This document shows positions 20,291 to 31,500 of a stretch of DNA of 64,000 nt, piece after piece. The stretch spans positions 356,001 through 420,000 of the forward strand of contig CAXKVR010000038.1 in assembly GCA_964058845.1 (NCBI GenBank), written 5' to 3'. Within the stretch, counting starts at the first letter, position 1. Each line of letters starts with the position of its first letter. This stretch comes from Carex sylvatica (Eukaryota > Streptophyta > Magnoliopsida > Poales > Cyperaceae). The translations under genes were made by a program, and so were the position numbers. The notes beneath the pieces are model-generated. The model was not told where the DNA came from. It made no database searches and saw only the letters and a list, made by a program, of their open reading frames with translations.

Positions 20291-21628
20291 AAATCCCCCA
20301 AGCTTGAACCTTGCTTGTCCTCAAGCAACATCTAAACTCGGACTACAATTCAATCCTTAATTTAACCCCAATATCAAGTATACATTTCTTCCAAAAAAAT
20401 TTACGAAAAATTTGTATGATCTTGCCAAAAATTTAGAAACTTCAACGTAAATTTTTACAAATCTAAAGTTCAACCCTTGGTTAATCATATTTCACCCCAC
20501 AATTTGCTTACTCTAACTTTTATTTCCTTAAAGACTTAAAACTTGTAAACTTTGGAAATCTAAACTTATTACAAAAACTTCATACTTATTTTGCAGAAAT
20601 TCTTTAAAAATCCCCCAAGCTTGAAACAAGCTTAGGTTAGAAATTCGCGGACTTCGTGTGTTGATATTTTCAAAATTATTTTCTTCTTTTGTTGCTTTTT
20701 ATTTTATGACACTATAATTCTTTATCCTTAGAACAAAACCGGTTAGTTATAAGTAGTTAACCATACCCAACCGTTTTAATTCAAAAGTGCATTTTGCATT
20801 GCTCTTGGTTCAACCCTTCCATGACACGAACTCACATGTTTAGTGCGAACCCGGTCACTTTATCGGGCAAACTAGCGGAGCAAAGTGTCGATGACTCATT
20901 GCTATAAGTACGTCATATCGCCGCAACATAAGCAAGCGGAATCTTATTTTCTTAAAAAAAATTAATTTTCAATAATTTTCAATAATTTTTGCAAAATATC
21001 ATGAATACACACATCCATATGCATTAAATCATACTCATGAATATCCCGATCTTTCTAAATTCATTTTCTACATATAAGTTGCATTTTAAAAAAAAAAAAT
21101 TTAAATTCCTAAGTTTTCATTTTCGTAAACCTTTATTTCCACTAAGTTTTTCGCCAATTTATGGGGTTATTTCTAATTATTCCAAGGGTATTCCTAAAAA
21201 TTCGTTAAAATTCTCATTAAAATTTCTTATTTTTCGACAATCACTCAAATTTATCAAAACTTTTGTTTTTGCCAACTTTTAACACAAAAATTAAACATGA
21301 TTGTATACTTTATGCCTAATTAGACAATTAAGTCCAATTATGCAAGACTCTATTTTTATAACCTCGTAAAACATCTTGACGAATTTGCAATTTCAAGCAA
21401 TTAAGTTCAAAATCACAAATCTTATTCATGGTCAAGTAAAAGTCAAGGTTATAAATCCTAAATTTTTAAAAAAATAAATCTAAAATTAATGCAATGCAAG
21501 ATACAATTTCTTCCTATCCCCCAAGCTTAAATTAAGCATTGTTCCCAATGCGTAAAAATAAACAAAAGTAAATAGGGAGAAACATGAACTACTATATTGG
21601 CGGAAGGTGGTGGTGGTGCTGTGCGGTC
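20291..21628 (-). other. 3' non-coding part of the retroelement with three polypurine-type tracts
   Basis: On -, AAGCTTGGGGGAT-type tracts lie at about 21,528-21,515, 20,625-20,606 and 20,306-20,291. The last abuts the LTR and is the functional-looking polypurine tract. GAGGACAAGCAAGGTTCAAG precedes it, a motif typical of plant Athila/Tat elements. No coding region longer than about 80 codons is convincing. Confidence 0.7.
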
Positions 21629-24505
21629 TCAATGCTTGGATGGAGGATCGGGAGGGCGGCCTCCCCATTGCCCCATTTTGTGTTGATTTTCTCGAGGTTT
21701 GTCGATTTCAGATGTTGCCACCGACTTCTCTCGCACATATTCTCTATTAACCGGATATGTCTTGTCTTCTCCCAAGTATTCATAGCGAAGGGTAGGTGGT
21801 AGAGGCTTTAGTTCGACATTTGGTTTGTTCGAATTTGATGAAACGGTGAAAATCTGTGCAGAATTTGACGAGTGCGGGTGCTCCATCCGCACTGCGGGCT
21901 CAGTGTGGACGCACTGGGCGTGGACAATCGTTTCTGCAGCTCCAGGAGGCTCAGTGCGGCTGGATTCATCCGCACTGCGTGTGGTCCACCCGCACTGAGG
22001 AGAATTTTCACCGATTTGCTCGTTTTCAAAGTCAGTTTCTTTAAGGATTTGGTCCAGTTGCTCATTCACCATCTCTTCCTCCATTTGGGTAGCTATAATA
22101 GAATCTAAAATATCCAATCTATAAATAGAATCATTATCATTTAAAGGATATTTGATGGCATTAAACATATGAAAATTTACCTTTTCGCCTCCGATGTCAA
22201 AGGATATCTTTCCTTCTTTGACATCAATGTTTGCTTTTGCAGTGGTGAGAAAATCACGCCCCAATAGGAGAGGGGTATGAGTATCTTCTTCCATCTCAAC
22301 AATCACAAAATCTACCGGGACAAAGAACTTACCAATCATGACAATTATATCTTCCGCTATACCCTCGGGATACCGTACCGTCTTATCGGCTAATTGAAGT
22401 GACATTCTTGTGGGTTTCAAGTCACTAAGATTTAGCCTTTGATAGACGAATTTTGGCATAAGGCTCACACTTGCGCCTAAATCACATAGACACCTCTCAA
22501 ATTTGGTATCACCAATTACACAAGGGATTGCAAAACTCCCGGGGTCCTTCAATTTTGGAGGTAGCTTGTTTAAGAAAAGAGCGCTACACTCCTCATTGAG
22601 GGATACCGTGCCAACTTCCTCAATTGATCTCTTGTTAGATAATATGTCTTTCAAGAATTTTGCATAAGAGGGCATTTGAGTAATTGCTTCGGTAAAAGGG
22701 ATGGTGATACTCAATTTCTTGAGGTGTTCCACAAATTTGGCATATTGTTGGTCAAGTTTGTGTTTTACTAACCTTTGAGGGAATGGTATAAACCTTTGTG
22801 GTATAACATACTTGGGTGTTTCAATTGGTTTTACCTTAGCCGAATTAGAATTTCCCGGTTCTTGAGATTCTTTTGATGCCGGTGTATCCGCATTGAGAGG
22901 AGGTGGTGTCACTTTGGGCGGTTGCTCTTCAATGATCGGCATCTTGGGTCCTTCGTATCCCGTGCCACTCCTCAAGGTTATTGCCTTCGCTTGCTCCCTA
23001 GGGTTGATGTCCGGCTTGCCCGGTAGTGTGCCTTGTTGTCGGAAGAATGAAGACGCTTGTTGTGCAACTTGTGTTTCTAGCATTGAGGTCTTGGTGTCTA
23101 AGAACTCAAACTTCTTCTTCAAATCTCTCAAAGAATCCGAAACATCCGTGTTGGTGTTCCTTTGGTAGGTAATGAAGTCTTGTTGTTCGGTTCTCATCTC
23201 TTGCAACATCTTTTGTATATCGTTGATTTGAGAGGGATTTTGGTAGGAGTTTTGATTTGCTCGATTTTGGTATTGGTTCGAATTACCTTGGTATTGGTTG
23301 GAGTTGTCATTTTCGGTCCGCCAATTGAAGTTCGGATGGTTCCACCTATTGTTATAGTTATAAGAGTTTGAATTGAAATTATCATTTTGCCTAACCTTAT
23401 TATAGATCGAGTCATTCCTCTTATCTCCTTGATTGTAGAACATGGCATTCGCTTGTTCTATATTTTCACCTTCAAGAAGGGTGTGGCAATCGGCGGTGAG
23501 ATGAGTCACGTCTCCACATATGCCGCATGGAGCCATCTTGGTCACGGATTTTGCGTTGTGCATTTGTGCCATTTGTTGTTGTAAGGCCTCCATTTGGGCT
23601 CTCAATGCGGTAACCTCGTCTACTTTCATGACTCCCGGCATGTTGTAGGCTCGTCCTCCTCGCTCGGCCGTCCACTCTCTTTGGTTGATCGCCATGTCCT
23701 CGATCATTGCCATGGCTTGTGTCGGATTCATACGTGACATGTTGCCCCCTGCGGCCGAATTTAAATGAGTTTTGGTAGCTATAGAGCAACCCCCATAAAA
23801 GAATTGAAAAGGCAACCACATGTCAAGGCCATGGTTGGGGCACAAGCGTTGGAGCTCCGCCCATCGGTCCCATGCCTCAGTCAAAGACTCCCCCTCTGCT
23901 TGCTTGAACGTTGTGATTTTCGACCGAAAATGTTGGGTCTTCGATGGAGGGAAGTATTTCCCTAGAAATAGCTTCTCCATGTCGTCCCATGTATCTATGT
24001 TGTCTCGGTTGACGGTCCTCAACCATGTTCTCGCACTGTCTCGGAGGGATAGGTGGAAGCACTTGAGTTTGAGGTTGTCTAACTCATCTCCTTCTCTTGC
24101 AAAGGTGCCGCAGTGCTCTTCGAATACCGCCAAATAGGCATGTGGGTCTTCGTTTTGAGCTCCTCCGAATTGGTTTTGACCAAGTAGGTGGATGAGAGAT
24201 GGCTTAATTTCACGTGGATCTTGGCCATGAGGGATGAAGCCAAAGCGATGTCCATTGTTGTGTTGACGGTCATTTCCATTGTGGTGTCCATTGTTAGGAC
24301 CGTTGTTGTTGTGGTTATTGTTGCGCTCGTTACGAGGTGGAGATAATCCTCGTACACGGGTGTTATTGCTTCCATGTTGTGATTGTTCGTCATGGACGGA
24401 TGGTTCGCGGTGGTTGTTATTGGGGTTGATGGGTATAGTTGCCATGCTTGAGTATTCTTCGTCTTCGAAATAAAGCGTTCCTAAAGGGGTTCTCCCAAAG
24501 CTCAT
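21629..24505 (-). CDS. gag-pro: Athila/Tat-like gag-protease polyprotein, 958 aa, intact
   Basis: A single open frame from ATG at 24,505. In order: an Asn/His-rich N terminus; the retrotransposon gag domain (FHLSLRDSARTWL, GKYFPPSKTQHFR, LCPNHGLDMWLPFQFFYGG, about residues 145-240); a CCHC knuckle CGICGDVTHLTADC (about 330); a Gln/Asn-rich linker (NQYQGNSNQYQNRANQN); a proline-rich stretch (IPQRFIPFPQRL); and an aspartic protease with CDLGASVSLMP (about 675) and TPLLLGRDFL. The DLGA active site is usual for this lineage. Near the C terminus LKPLPPTLRYEYLG looks like the start of the pol region, but the frame then ends without reverse transcriptase. Just before it, residues about 850-905 are encoded by the same CCGCACTGCGG-type palindromes found in the LTR. 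The product would form the capsid-like particle. The frame is fully open, unlike the MULE genes. Confidence 0.9.
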   Translation of the reverse strand: MSFGRTPLGTLYFEDEEYSSMATIPINPNNNHREPSVHDEQSQHGSNNTRVRGLSPPRNERNNNHNNNGPNNGHHNGNDRQHNNGHRFGFIPHGQDPREIKPSLIHLLGQNQFGGAQNEDPHAYLAVFEEHCGTFAREGDELDNLKLKCFHLSLRDSARTWLRTVNRDNIDTWDDMEKLFLGKYFPPSKTQHFRSKITTFKQAEGESLTEAWDRWAELQRLCPNHGLDMWLPFQFFYGGCSIATKTHLNSAAGGNMSRMNPTQAMAMIEDMAINQREWTAERGGRAYNMPGVMKVDEVTALRAQMEALQQQMAQMHNAKSVTKMAPCGICGDVTHLTADCHTLLEGENIEQANAMFYNQGDKRNDSIYNKVRQNDNFNSNSYNYNNRWNHPNFNWRTENDNSNQYQGNSNQYQNRANQNSYQNPSQINDIQKMLQEMRTEQQDFITYQRNTNTDVSDSLRDLKKKFEFLDTKTSMLETQVAQQASSFFRQQGTLPGKPDINPREQAKAITLRSGTGYEGPKMPIIEEQPPKVTPPPLNADTPASKESQEPGNSNSAKVKPIETPKYVIPQRFIPFPQRLVKHKLDQQYAKFVEHLKKLSITIPFTEAITQMPSYAKFLKDILSNKRSIEEVGTVSLNEECSALFLNKLPPKLKDPGSFAIPCVIGDTKFERCLCDLGASVSLMPKFVYQRLNLSDLKPTRMSLQLADKTVRYPEGIAEDIIVMIGKFFVPVDFVIVEMEEDTHTPLLLGRDFLTTAKANIDVKEGKISFDIGGEKVNFHMFNAIKYPLNDNDSIYRLDILDSIIATQMEEEMVNEQLDQILKETDFENEQIGENSPQCGWTTRSADESSRTEPPGAAETIVHAQCVHTEPAVRMEHPHSSNSAQIFTVSSNSNKPNVELKPLPPTLRYEYLGEDKTYPVNREYVREKSVATSEIDKPRENQHKMGQWGGRPPDPPSKH

Positions 24506-24596
24506 AGAACGCTGGAGAAGAAATCAAGGTTAGAATAAGATAAAATAAAATCTGAAATAAAATCTTAAAGTAAAAGCTAAGTATTTAACCTAATAC

Positions 24597-24614
24597 TCCC
24601 CGGCAACGGCGCCA
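24597..24614 (-). other. Primer binding site complementary to tRNA-Asp 3' end
   Basis: On - the sequence is TGGCGCCGTTGCCGGGGA. The plus strand reads TCCCCGGCAACGGCGCCA, which matches the 3' end of plant tRNA-Asp(GTC) including CCA, from knowledge of that tRNA. It lies six bases inside the LTR end (ATCA at 24,621-24,624). Confidence 0.85.
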
Positions 24615-24620
24615 AAAACT

Positions 24621-24985
24621 TGATGCGCGTTAAGGGTACGCTAAAAAGTTTCAGTACAATAAGATGTACCTTTTAAACCTTAAACACTTTTGAGTCAAAT
24701 TGCAAGTGCACAATTATATCAAAGTAGTATTTCAGGTATCAATCCACAGAGAGTATGGGAAATACTTAGTTTTAAACTCTAAATAATAAATTTCAGAAAA
24801 TAATAATAAAGTCAAGTGCAATAAAGTAGAATAAGGGGGGGTTTGTTTAAGTATCCTAAAGGTTGGGTTCAATACCCGAAAATAAGGAATAGTAAACAAT
24901 CGTTGTAAATGAAATAAAGAAAGTAAAGATTGGTTTGCTTTCAAGTTGAGAAGATCTAGGGGTCTTTGGTCTACAATCCCTTGCT
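24621..24985 (-). repeat. Truncated 5' LTR (3' portion) of the gag-protease element
   Basis: On - it reads through CTCTGTGGATTGATACC and TGTGCACTTGCAATTTGACT to CGCGCATCA, the same order of motifs as the end of the second LTR near 55,340-55,470. Similarity to LTR-type sequence fades near 24,985, taken as the truncation point (approximate). Confidence 0.6.
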
Positions 24986-25597
24986 AATTCTATCTATTCG
25001 GTATTTGCTTGAATTCATGTATATAACATCCTAATCAAAATGAAAAATATATAGAACTGTGAAAAAAAGTAATTTTGTTTCGTGATAAATTCAAAAGTTA
25101 AATTTTGGTAAAAGCTATCACTAGTACAAAAAATTCCTTCACTGAGTGTTCAAAATTATCACAAGCTAAAGTATTGTTATATCTAATTGCTAACTAGAAT
25201 TTTTTTTTTTTAGAAAAAAATAGAGTATGGTGTTCAAAACTCTATTATTTATTAAGATTTCACATCCAATATTTAAATTGATTACCTTTCACACTAATTT
25301 AAACTGAATTTAAACTGAATTAAGGGGGCCGGGTACGTAATACCGGTTAAAATGGTTTCAGCTGGTTAGTAAACAGGTAGTCTTTTTTCATTGTGAACCT
25401 TTTAATGTGAATATCTTTCTTATTTATGAATCCAGTTTCCCGTTCCACTTTTTTCAAACATAAAAATCTAGTCTAAATAAGTACTTCATTAGCTTAGTTC
25501 TTTTCTGTGGGCTGCTGTCACCTCCCAAAAAACATTTTAGGAAAGGTAAAAGCAGTACCTCAGATATCCTTGAAGTGAGCTTATATTTTCTATCATT
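24986..25597. other. AT-rich DNA between the retroelement and the subtelomeric repeats
   Basis: No coding, RNA or repeat structure was recognised. The right part, leading into 25,598, is the unrepeated continuation of the subtelomeric copy and marks the pre-insertion site of the retroelement found at 53,981. Confidence 0.35.
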
Positions 25598-26313
25598 AGC
25601 ATCTACAAGGGGTTTCAGGATCTCGAGCGCTTCTCTTCTGAATTACCAAAGAATAGAATTGAAACCAAAATCTTACAATTAACAATATCGAAACACAGTT
25701 CATGTCAAAATTAATAGAACAACTAAACATAAGACTCCCATAAATATCTCTTCCCTCCTATATTTTTTATTTCTCTTTCTTTCTTTTATAAATTACACGG
25801 CTCTTACATGCCTATTTATCAATTTAGAAATATTTTGTATATCATGCTAAACATGGAAACCAATCCTTAGAATTAATAACAAATAATCAAATACTATTTA
25901 TTGCCTATTTCACTAGATATGATTGATATCCTTGAATTTTTTATTTCCTTATTTTGAGTAGATATAGATTTTCTAGAGGATTCGGCTTGATTCTCAAGTT
26001 ATGCTGAACCCGAGTGTAATCTTAACAGTTCATGAGAAAGAAGTACATGGCTTTCTATTGGATGATAAGGGCAACTGGTATGTTTCCAATTCTTTGTTGA
26101 GTTGAAATTACTGTATCACATCTTCATGTTTATCCATAGAATAAACCTCAAGTAAAATTGTATCAAGAAAAAAAAAATAACTAAATGAGATCAACCAATA
26201 CGTACTGGCCAAAATTTCTACCAGTACATATTGCTATATAACACAATCTCACCAATAGAACATAGCAAGAGCTCGTTTCACCTTAAAGTTATAAAATTTA
26301 CAAGAGCACTGAG

Positions 26314-26529
26314 ATGTCGCATTGTGCGTTCAGGATAATCACTCGGATGCATGAGATCCCTAAAAGTGAAGTCATGATAGTCGATGGAGGCAAAAAATGC
26401 CGTTATCTTTCTGTAAACATTCTGCAACTCGATGGAATATGCATGCGGGTAATCTCCAAGAACTGGCAGAGGATCAAACCAGCCATTTCTGGTAGAATAA
26501 ATGAAGAACTGTTATCAGGACACTATTAG
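26314..26529 (+). other. Conserved short reading frame 1 of the subtelomeric repeat (VMIVDGGKK frame)
   Basis: 71 codons with ATG, starting MSHCAFRIITRMHEIPKSE and containing VMIVDGGKK and NWQRIKPAIS. Open copies recur at 29,946-29,755 (-), 50,445-50,627 (+) and 53,265-53,050 (-), with interrupted copies near 33,720-33,900 and 36,080-36,160. I do not recognise the protein. It may be an exon fragment of a host gene captured in the repeat, or chance conservation of recent duplicates. Confidence 0.4.
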
Positions 26530-26753
26530 AGTCTCTTGCAAATTAAGAGAACGCTATTACAACCATTGTCTATTGTACTTGCAAAGAAAACTCAACACCA
26601 TTTATTTTTTTATATATAGCAGCAAATGAAGTCAATTCAGACAAAAGGCCCATAATTTGTGAATTGGTATAGGCAATTCATAAATGAATGTCCAACATGT
26701 TTTAGGTGCATGTGGATCAAGTTTATCAGAAAACTCTAAAACAATAACACACT

Positions 26754-26975
26754 CTACAAGTACTGGTGAGCATGGTACCCGTGCGAATCAATAAGGACCA
26801 ATGCATTCGAAATAATCTCAAAAAATATTTTAATGGAGAGACGGGCCAGTTCAGCCGGGCCCACTGTTTCTATTCCCTCAAATTGCAAGATTCTTGCTAT
26901 TTCTGCCTCTTTCAGTATTGGGAATGCGTTCCCGTACCGGCTTCTCATCTCTCTCTCTCTCAACTGCAAAGGCAA
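26754..26975 (-). other. Conserved short reading frame 2 of the subtelomeric repeat (ARILQFEGIE frame)
   Basis: 73 codons containing RSRYGNAFPILKEAEIARI and GPAELARLSIKIFFEI. Copies lie at 34,321-34,127 (-), 51,009-50,668 (-), 52,631-52,825 (+) and, interrupted, 29,335-29,530 (+) and 56,195-56,390 (+). On its sense strand it follows a pyrimidine tract and TTTGCAG, a good splice acceptor, so it looks like an exon. It converges on frame 1. Product unknown. Confidence 0.4.
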
Positions 26976-27713
26976 ATAAGAAGATTTAGGCTATAGGGGT
27001 AAGTTTAAGCAAAAAAACATAGTAAAGAAAGATATATAACAACAACTCAACAAGCCGATCATCACTACCAAGCTCTTAAACAAAAACAAGTTGATCTCGA
27101 TCTCTTCTCTGATCTCGATCTCTCTTGACAGATATTTTTATCTAATTATTTTAAAATTTAAATTGATAAATATATCCTTTAGATTGAATGGAGATGTCCT
27201 TTAAATTTTTACACTGAGCTTGACAGGTGAACTATTAGTTTCTTTTTTTGAAATAATTAAAAAAACCCTCAAAGGAGAGTGAAAACTCTTGGAGAGAGAA
27301 AAAGCTGTAGCAAAACCTCGAAGGAGAGAGCCTAATCTATTTTGTTCAAAGTTCAGTAGTATAGTAATTCATAGAATCATGAGGTTGATCTTCCCTTGAA
27401 CAGTTTGAGCAAATTCAATAAAGAAATGAGTGAAATACACCATGAAGAATTGAAGATGACACATTTTTATCATTACCGTGCGTATGTCCTCGGGAAGAAA
27501 ATGGGCGACTGTTTGCATTGTCATGTCCTTCATTAAAGCATGGAAAATCGGGATACACGTTTTTATCATTATCGTGTGTATGTCCCCGGGAATAAGATGG
27601 GCGACTGTTTGCACTGTTATGTCCTTCATTACAGCATGGAAAATCGAGTGCATATCTTCTGAGATATCTCAACTTTTGCGTGACCGACGTGTCCGGTGCC
27701 TATTCGGGGGTAG

Positions 27714-28560
27714 CGCTTTAGTCAAACATTATATGAAAGTAATGTACGATATTGATCAATTATGTTAGGAGGGCCATATAATGTTCCTTTAAAAAGTATG
27801 ATGTGGGCCAATGGACTGTTTTTAGTGATTTTCTTGACGAATGTACCTAACCAGTCTTTTGGTGCGCTTTAGTCAAACAAAATTCTTTAGGAGGGCCATA
27901 TTATATTGTTTGGTTTTCCAGAAAAAAAATTCACGAAGCATGTTATGGAACCTACCTGTAGCATATCTGGCGACTAAACAATTTGAGAAGATATTTCTGA
28001 GATAACTTGTTTTTTGTTCATTAGCTGAAAATCAGCTTGAGATATCTAATAATAAAATAATAGAAAATATATAATTAACAACAATCTCTAATAGCATCTA
28101 TGTACTTTATTTTTTTTCTTTTCTTTTATAGTCTTGCTCTCTAGAGGTACACTGAGTGTCGATAAAATAGCAAGAAAACAGATTCAGATTATTTGTGGAC
28201 TCCTTTAATAATTCAAACTACTGGAAAGAAGCCAATTGGATAAACAGGTGACTAGCAGAAAAAAAATACAATCCTTGTTGGCGACTTGTGCACCGCAAAG
28301 ATTAAAAGAGATCGATGATTAAATATATTTTAAAACCTTCTTGTTGATGGCATTATTTCCATCTTTGAGCATCTTGGCATAGGTCTTAGGATATATTTGT
28401 TCCTTCTTGTAATTTTGGATTTGTTGTTCCAGTTTCCTCACCTCCGCATCCAGGTGCTGTACCACCGGGTCCTCCATTTTTGCCTCTATTTCATGACCTT
28501 GTATCGCTTCATTGAGCTGTACATCCAACAAGTTAGTCAGATGTCAATTGCATTTTGATC
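27714..28560. other. Unique DNA between subtelomeric copies, with a possible exon fragment
   Basis: AT-rich and mostly featureless. A minus-strand frame at 28,531-28,319 (70 codons; EVRKLEQQIQNYKKEQIYPK) reads as a charged coiled-coil segment. It has no clear ATG context and no recognised family. It could be a captured exon. Confidence 0.35.
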
Positions 28561-31500
28561 ATGTCAGTGGATATGATTTCTGGAAAATCGGGATACACGT
28601 TTTTATCATTACCGTGCGGGCGAATGTTTGCACTGTTATGTCCTTCACTACCATGCGTATGTCCACAGGAATAAGATAGGTCGCCCTTAGGGGTGAAAAG
28701 GGAGCAGGATTATCAGATTCGAATTCGCTCCGTAAGTAATTTGATATGGTTGCATATTTAAACTAATAAATTATAAATCAATAATTTTTTTTCTGTTTTT
28801 TTTCTTTGTAAACTATTATTGCGTAGAGAATGATCGCGTCTTATAGAGTAGAAATCGTGACAAAGTGTAGTCGGTCGCGCGAGTTGGCGAGTAGAAAGTT
28901 GAGAGGAATAATGAACCTTTTAGAGTGATCCAGGAGAAGACGCAAACAATTTTGTCGACAATTTGTTTTCCAAGAGTTTTCCCTCTCATTTGAGGTTTTT
29001 TTTCAATTATTTCAAAAAAAGAAACTAATAGTTCACTTGTCAAGCTCATTGTAAAAATTTAAAGGACATCTCCATTCAATCTAAATGATATATTTATCAA
29101 TTTAAATTTTAAAATAATTAGATAAAAATATTTGTCAAGAGAGATCGAGATCAGAGAAGAGATCGAGATCGGAGCAGAGAAGAGATCGAGATCAGCTTGT
29201 TTTTGTTTAAGAGCTTGGTAGTGATGATTGGCTTGTTGAGTTGTTGTTATATATCTTTCTTTACTCTGTTTTTTTTCTTAAACTTACCCCTATAGCCTAA
29301 ATCTTCTTATTTTCCTTTGCAGATGAGAGAGAGAGATGAGAAGCCAGTACGGGAATGTGTTTCCAGTGCTGAAAGAGGCAGAAATAGCAAGAATCTTGCA
29401 ATTTTAGGGAATAGTAACAGTGGGCCCGGCTGAACTGGCCCGTCTCTCCATTAAAATAGTTTTTGAGATTATTTCGAATGCATTAGTCCTTATTGATTCG
29501 CATGGGTACCATGCTCACCAGTACTTGTAGAGTATGTTATTGTTTTAGAGTTTTCTGATAAACTTGATCCACATGCACCTAAAATGTGTTGGACATTCAT
29601 TTACGAATTGCCTATACCAATTCACAAATTAGGGGCCTTTTGTTTGAATTGACTTCATTTGCTGCTATATATAAAAAAATATATGGTGTTGAGTTTTCTT
29701 TGCAAGTACAATAGACAATTGTTGTAATAGCGTTATCTTAATTTGCAATAGACTCTAATAGTGTCCTGATAATAGTTCTTTGTTTATTGTACCAGAAATG
29801 ACTGATTTGATCCTCTGCCAGTTTTTGGAGATTACCCGCATGCATATGCCATCGGGTTGCAGAATGTTTACAGAAAGATAACGGTATTTTTTGCCTCCAT
29901 CGACTATCATGACTTCACTTTTACGGATCTCAATCACCTGATGCAAATAATCTATCTAATAATGCAAATGAAGGTACACGATGAAAATTAGACCAATAAA
30001 AACTTATATCAATATTCAATAAGACCTAAAATATAGAAAATACTATGAAATTGTCGACTAACTTGAAAATGAAATGTCTTACTATTCTTTTCATGCATAA
30101 AACAAACTACATTAAAGTCCCCGCAAACTAACCAAGCTCCAGCCCATCTAGACCTAATATGTTGTAATTCATTCCCAAAATTTATCCTACTAGATGCTCA
30201 AACTGGGCCCTAAACTGAAATAAATACCCAAGTCAAGTCATCAAACCTATTAGGAATTTGAATAGAAACTGCAAATATATCCATGTAGATAAAACTTCAA
30301 ACTTCTTTGGCTTAATTCCTACGAGCCAGGATGTTTTTACTCGTTTCATTTCCATTACACTCGCAGCGGGTAACTACTAATGTTACGAGCCAGGAAATGA
30401 GTAACTACTTTAGTTACGAGCAAATATGTCCAATTTCTTATGCTCCGTGTATACGGGTTGCTGCCCGCCGTAGGACCAAAGAAGACTGCTGAATGGGACA
30501 AGCTTGGTCTAATGTCTTATCTTTAACCGCAGATGGTAGTCGCGTTGCCAATATTCAACCTGTTTTGGCATCAGTTCAGTGATGACGCTGACACAAAGTC
30601 TTGCCCTTTAATATTATATAATAAAGAAAGACCAACCAGACCAATAAAAAAATTGTGATTTAGAAGATTCGGCTTGCGCCCTCTTCCTCACTTCAGATAT
30701 TCTACTTTCTAAGGAAGGGGCCGCCAGAATTCAATACCAATATCTTGATCTCCCCCTCCTACAACTACCTACTCAGATCAGACAGACCGTCTTGTGGGCG
30801 GGGGAAGAGCAGAATAGGGTGAAACTTAACATTGATGACGACCGGGCTTGACTCCTCGCTCGATTGATGAATGCCCGCCCTCCTGTGGGATAAGTTGATC
30901 TTTTCCATCTTTCTATATGTAAATCATCGGACAGCTGGGAAGAGCAAGGCACTTAAATTCCAATTATGAATTCACTTTATCCTAAAAGAGAATTTACTTT
31001 TTTGGAAAGCAAAATTGGTTAAGTGCTCGGTCGGGCATCAAGAAATTTTCAGAATTAATTATTAAGTCATTCTTACTGGGGATGTGTCGTACAGTCCACC
31101 TAACTGGAACTTTAGAGTAGAGTACTTCCGCACTCTCCATGCATAAAAGCTCTTCCTCATACATAATCTTTGATTTATGCATTAATTGTCGTGGGTGGAG
31201 TGAAGTTGAGTATGTGCCTTCCGATCATTCATCGACACCTTGCTTATGATTGTGCACTTGGCTTTCCTCTTTTTAGTTATGCCTTTTGTCTTACTATTTT
31301 TATTCTATTGTCCTCTGGCCTAAGCACTAGAGTTTAGGGTTAGGGTTTAGGATTTCGGGTTTGGGGTTTGGGGTTTGAGATTTGGGTTTTGGGATTAGGG
31401 GTATGGGGTTTGGGATTTGGAGTATGGGATTTGGAGTTTAGGGTTTCGGGTTTCGGGCACCGGACACATCGGTCACGCAATAGTTGAGACATCTCAGAAG

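Larger units (their letters stand above)
17914..24985 (-). mobile_element. Athila/Tat-like Ty3/gypsy derivative encoding only gag-protease
   Basis: Read on -: an LTR 3' remnant (about 24,985-24,621), a tRNA-Asp primer site (24,614-24,597), gag-protease (24,505-21,629), 1.3 kb of non-coding DNA with three GGGGGA tracts, the 3' LTR from 20,290, and a fold-back copy of that LTR. Reverse transcriptase, RNase H and integrase are absent, so the element would depend on a relative for movement. The 5' LTR is truncated at its outer side, so TSDs cannot be checked. Confidence 0.8.
25598..27713 (+). repeat. Subtelomeric repeat copy A1 (arm of a long-range inverted pair)
   Basis: It matches the reverse complement of 51,874-53,980 along its length. 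Shared landmarks are GGGTTTCAGGATCTCGAG at the left, the VMIVDGGKK reading frame (26,314-26,529), the ARILQFEGIE frame (26,975-26,754 on -), a GATCTCGATCTCT tract (about 27,095-27,125) and two units of the 96-bp tandem repeat (27,470-27,660). Confidence 0.85.

Noticed and set aside
23162..24473. Plus-strand frames opposite gag-protease
   Set aside because: Antisense shadows of a clearly coding minus-strand frame.
24597..24614. tRNA-Asp gene
   Set aside because: Only the 3' 18 bases are present, in the primer-site position next to an LTR; no acceptor stem partner or other arms.
27470..27768. 96-codon frame (MRMSSGRKWATVCIVMSF) as a gene
   Set aside because: The 96-bp tandem repeat stays open in several frames on both strands; no preferred frame or start.
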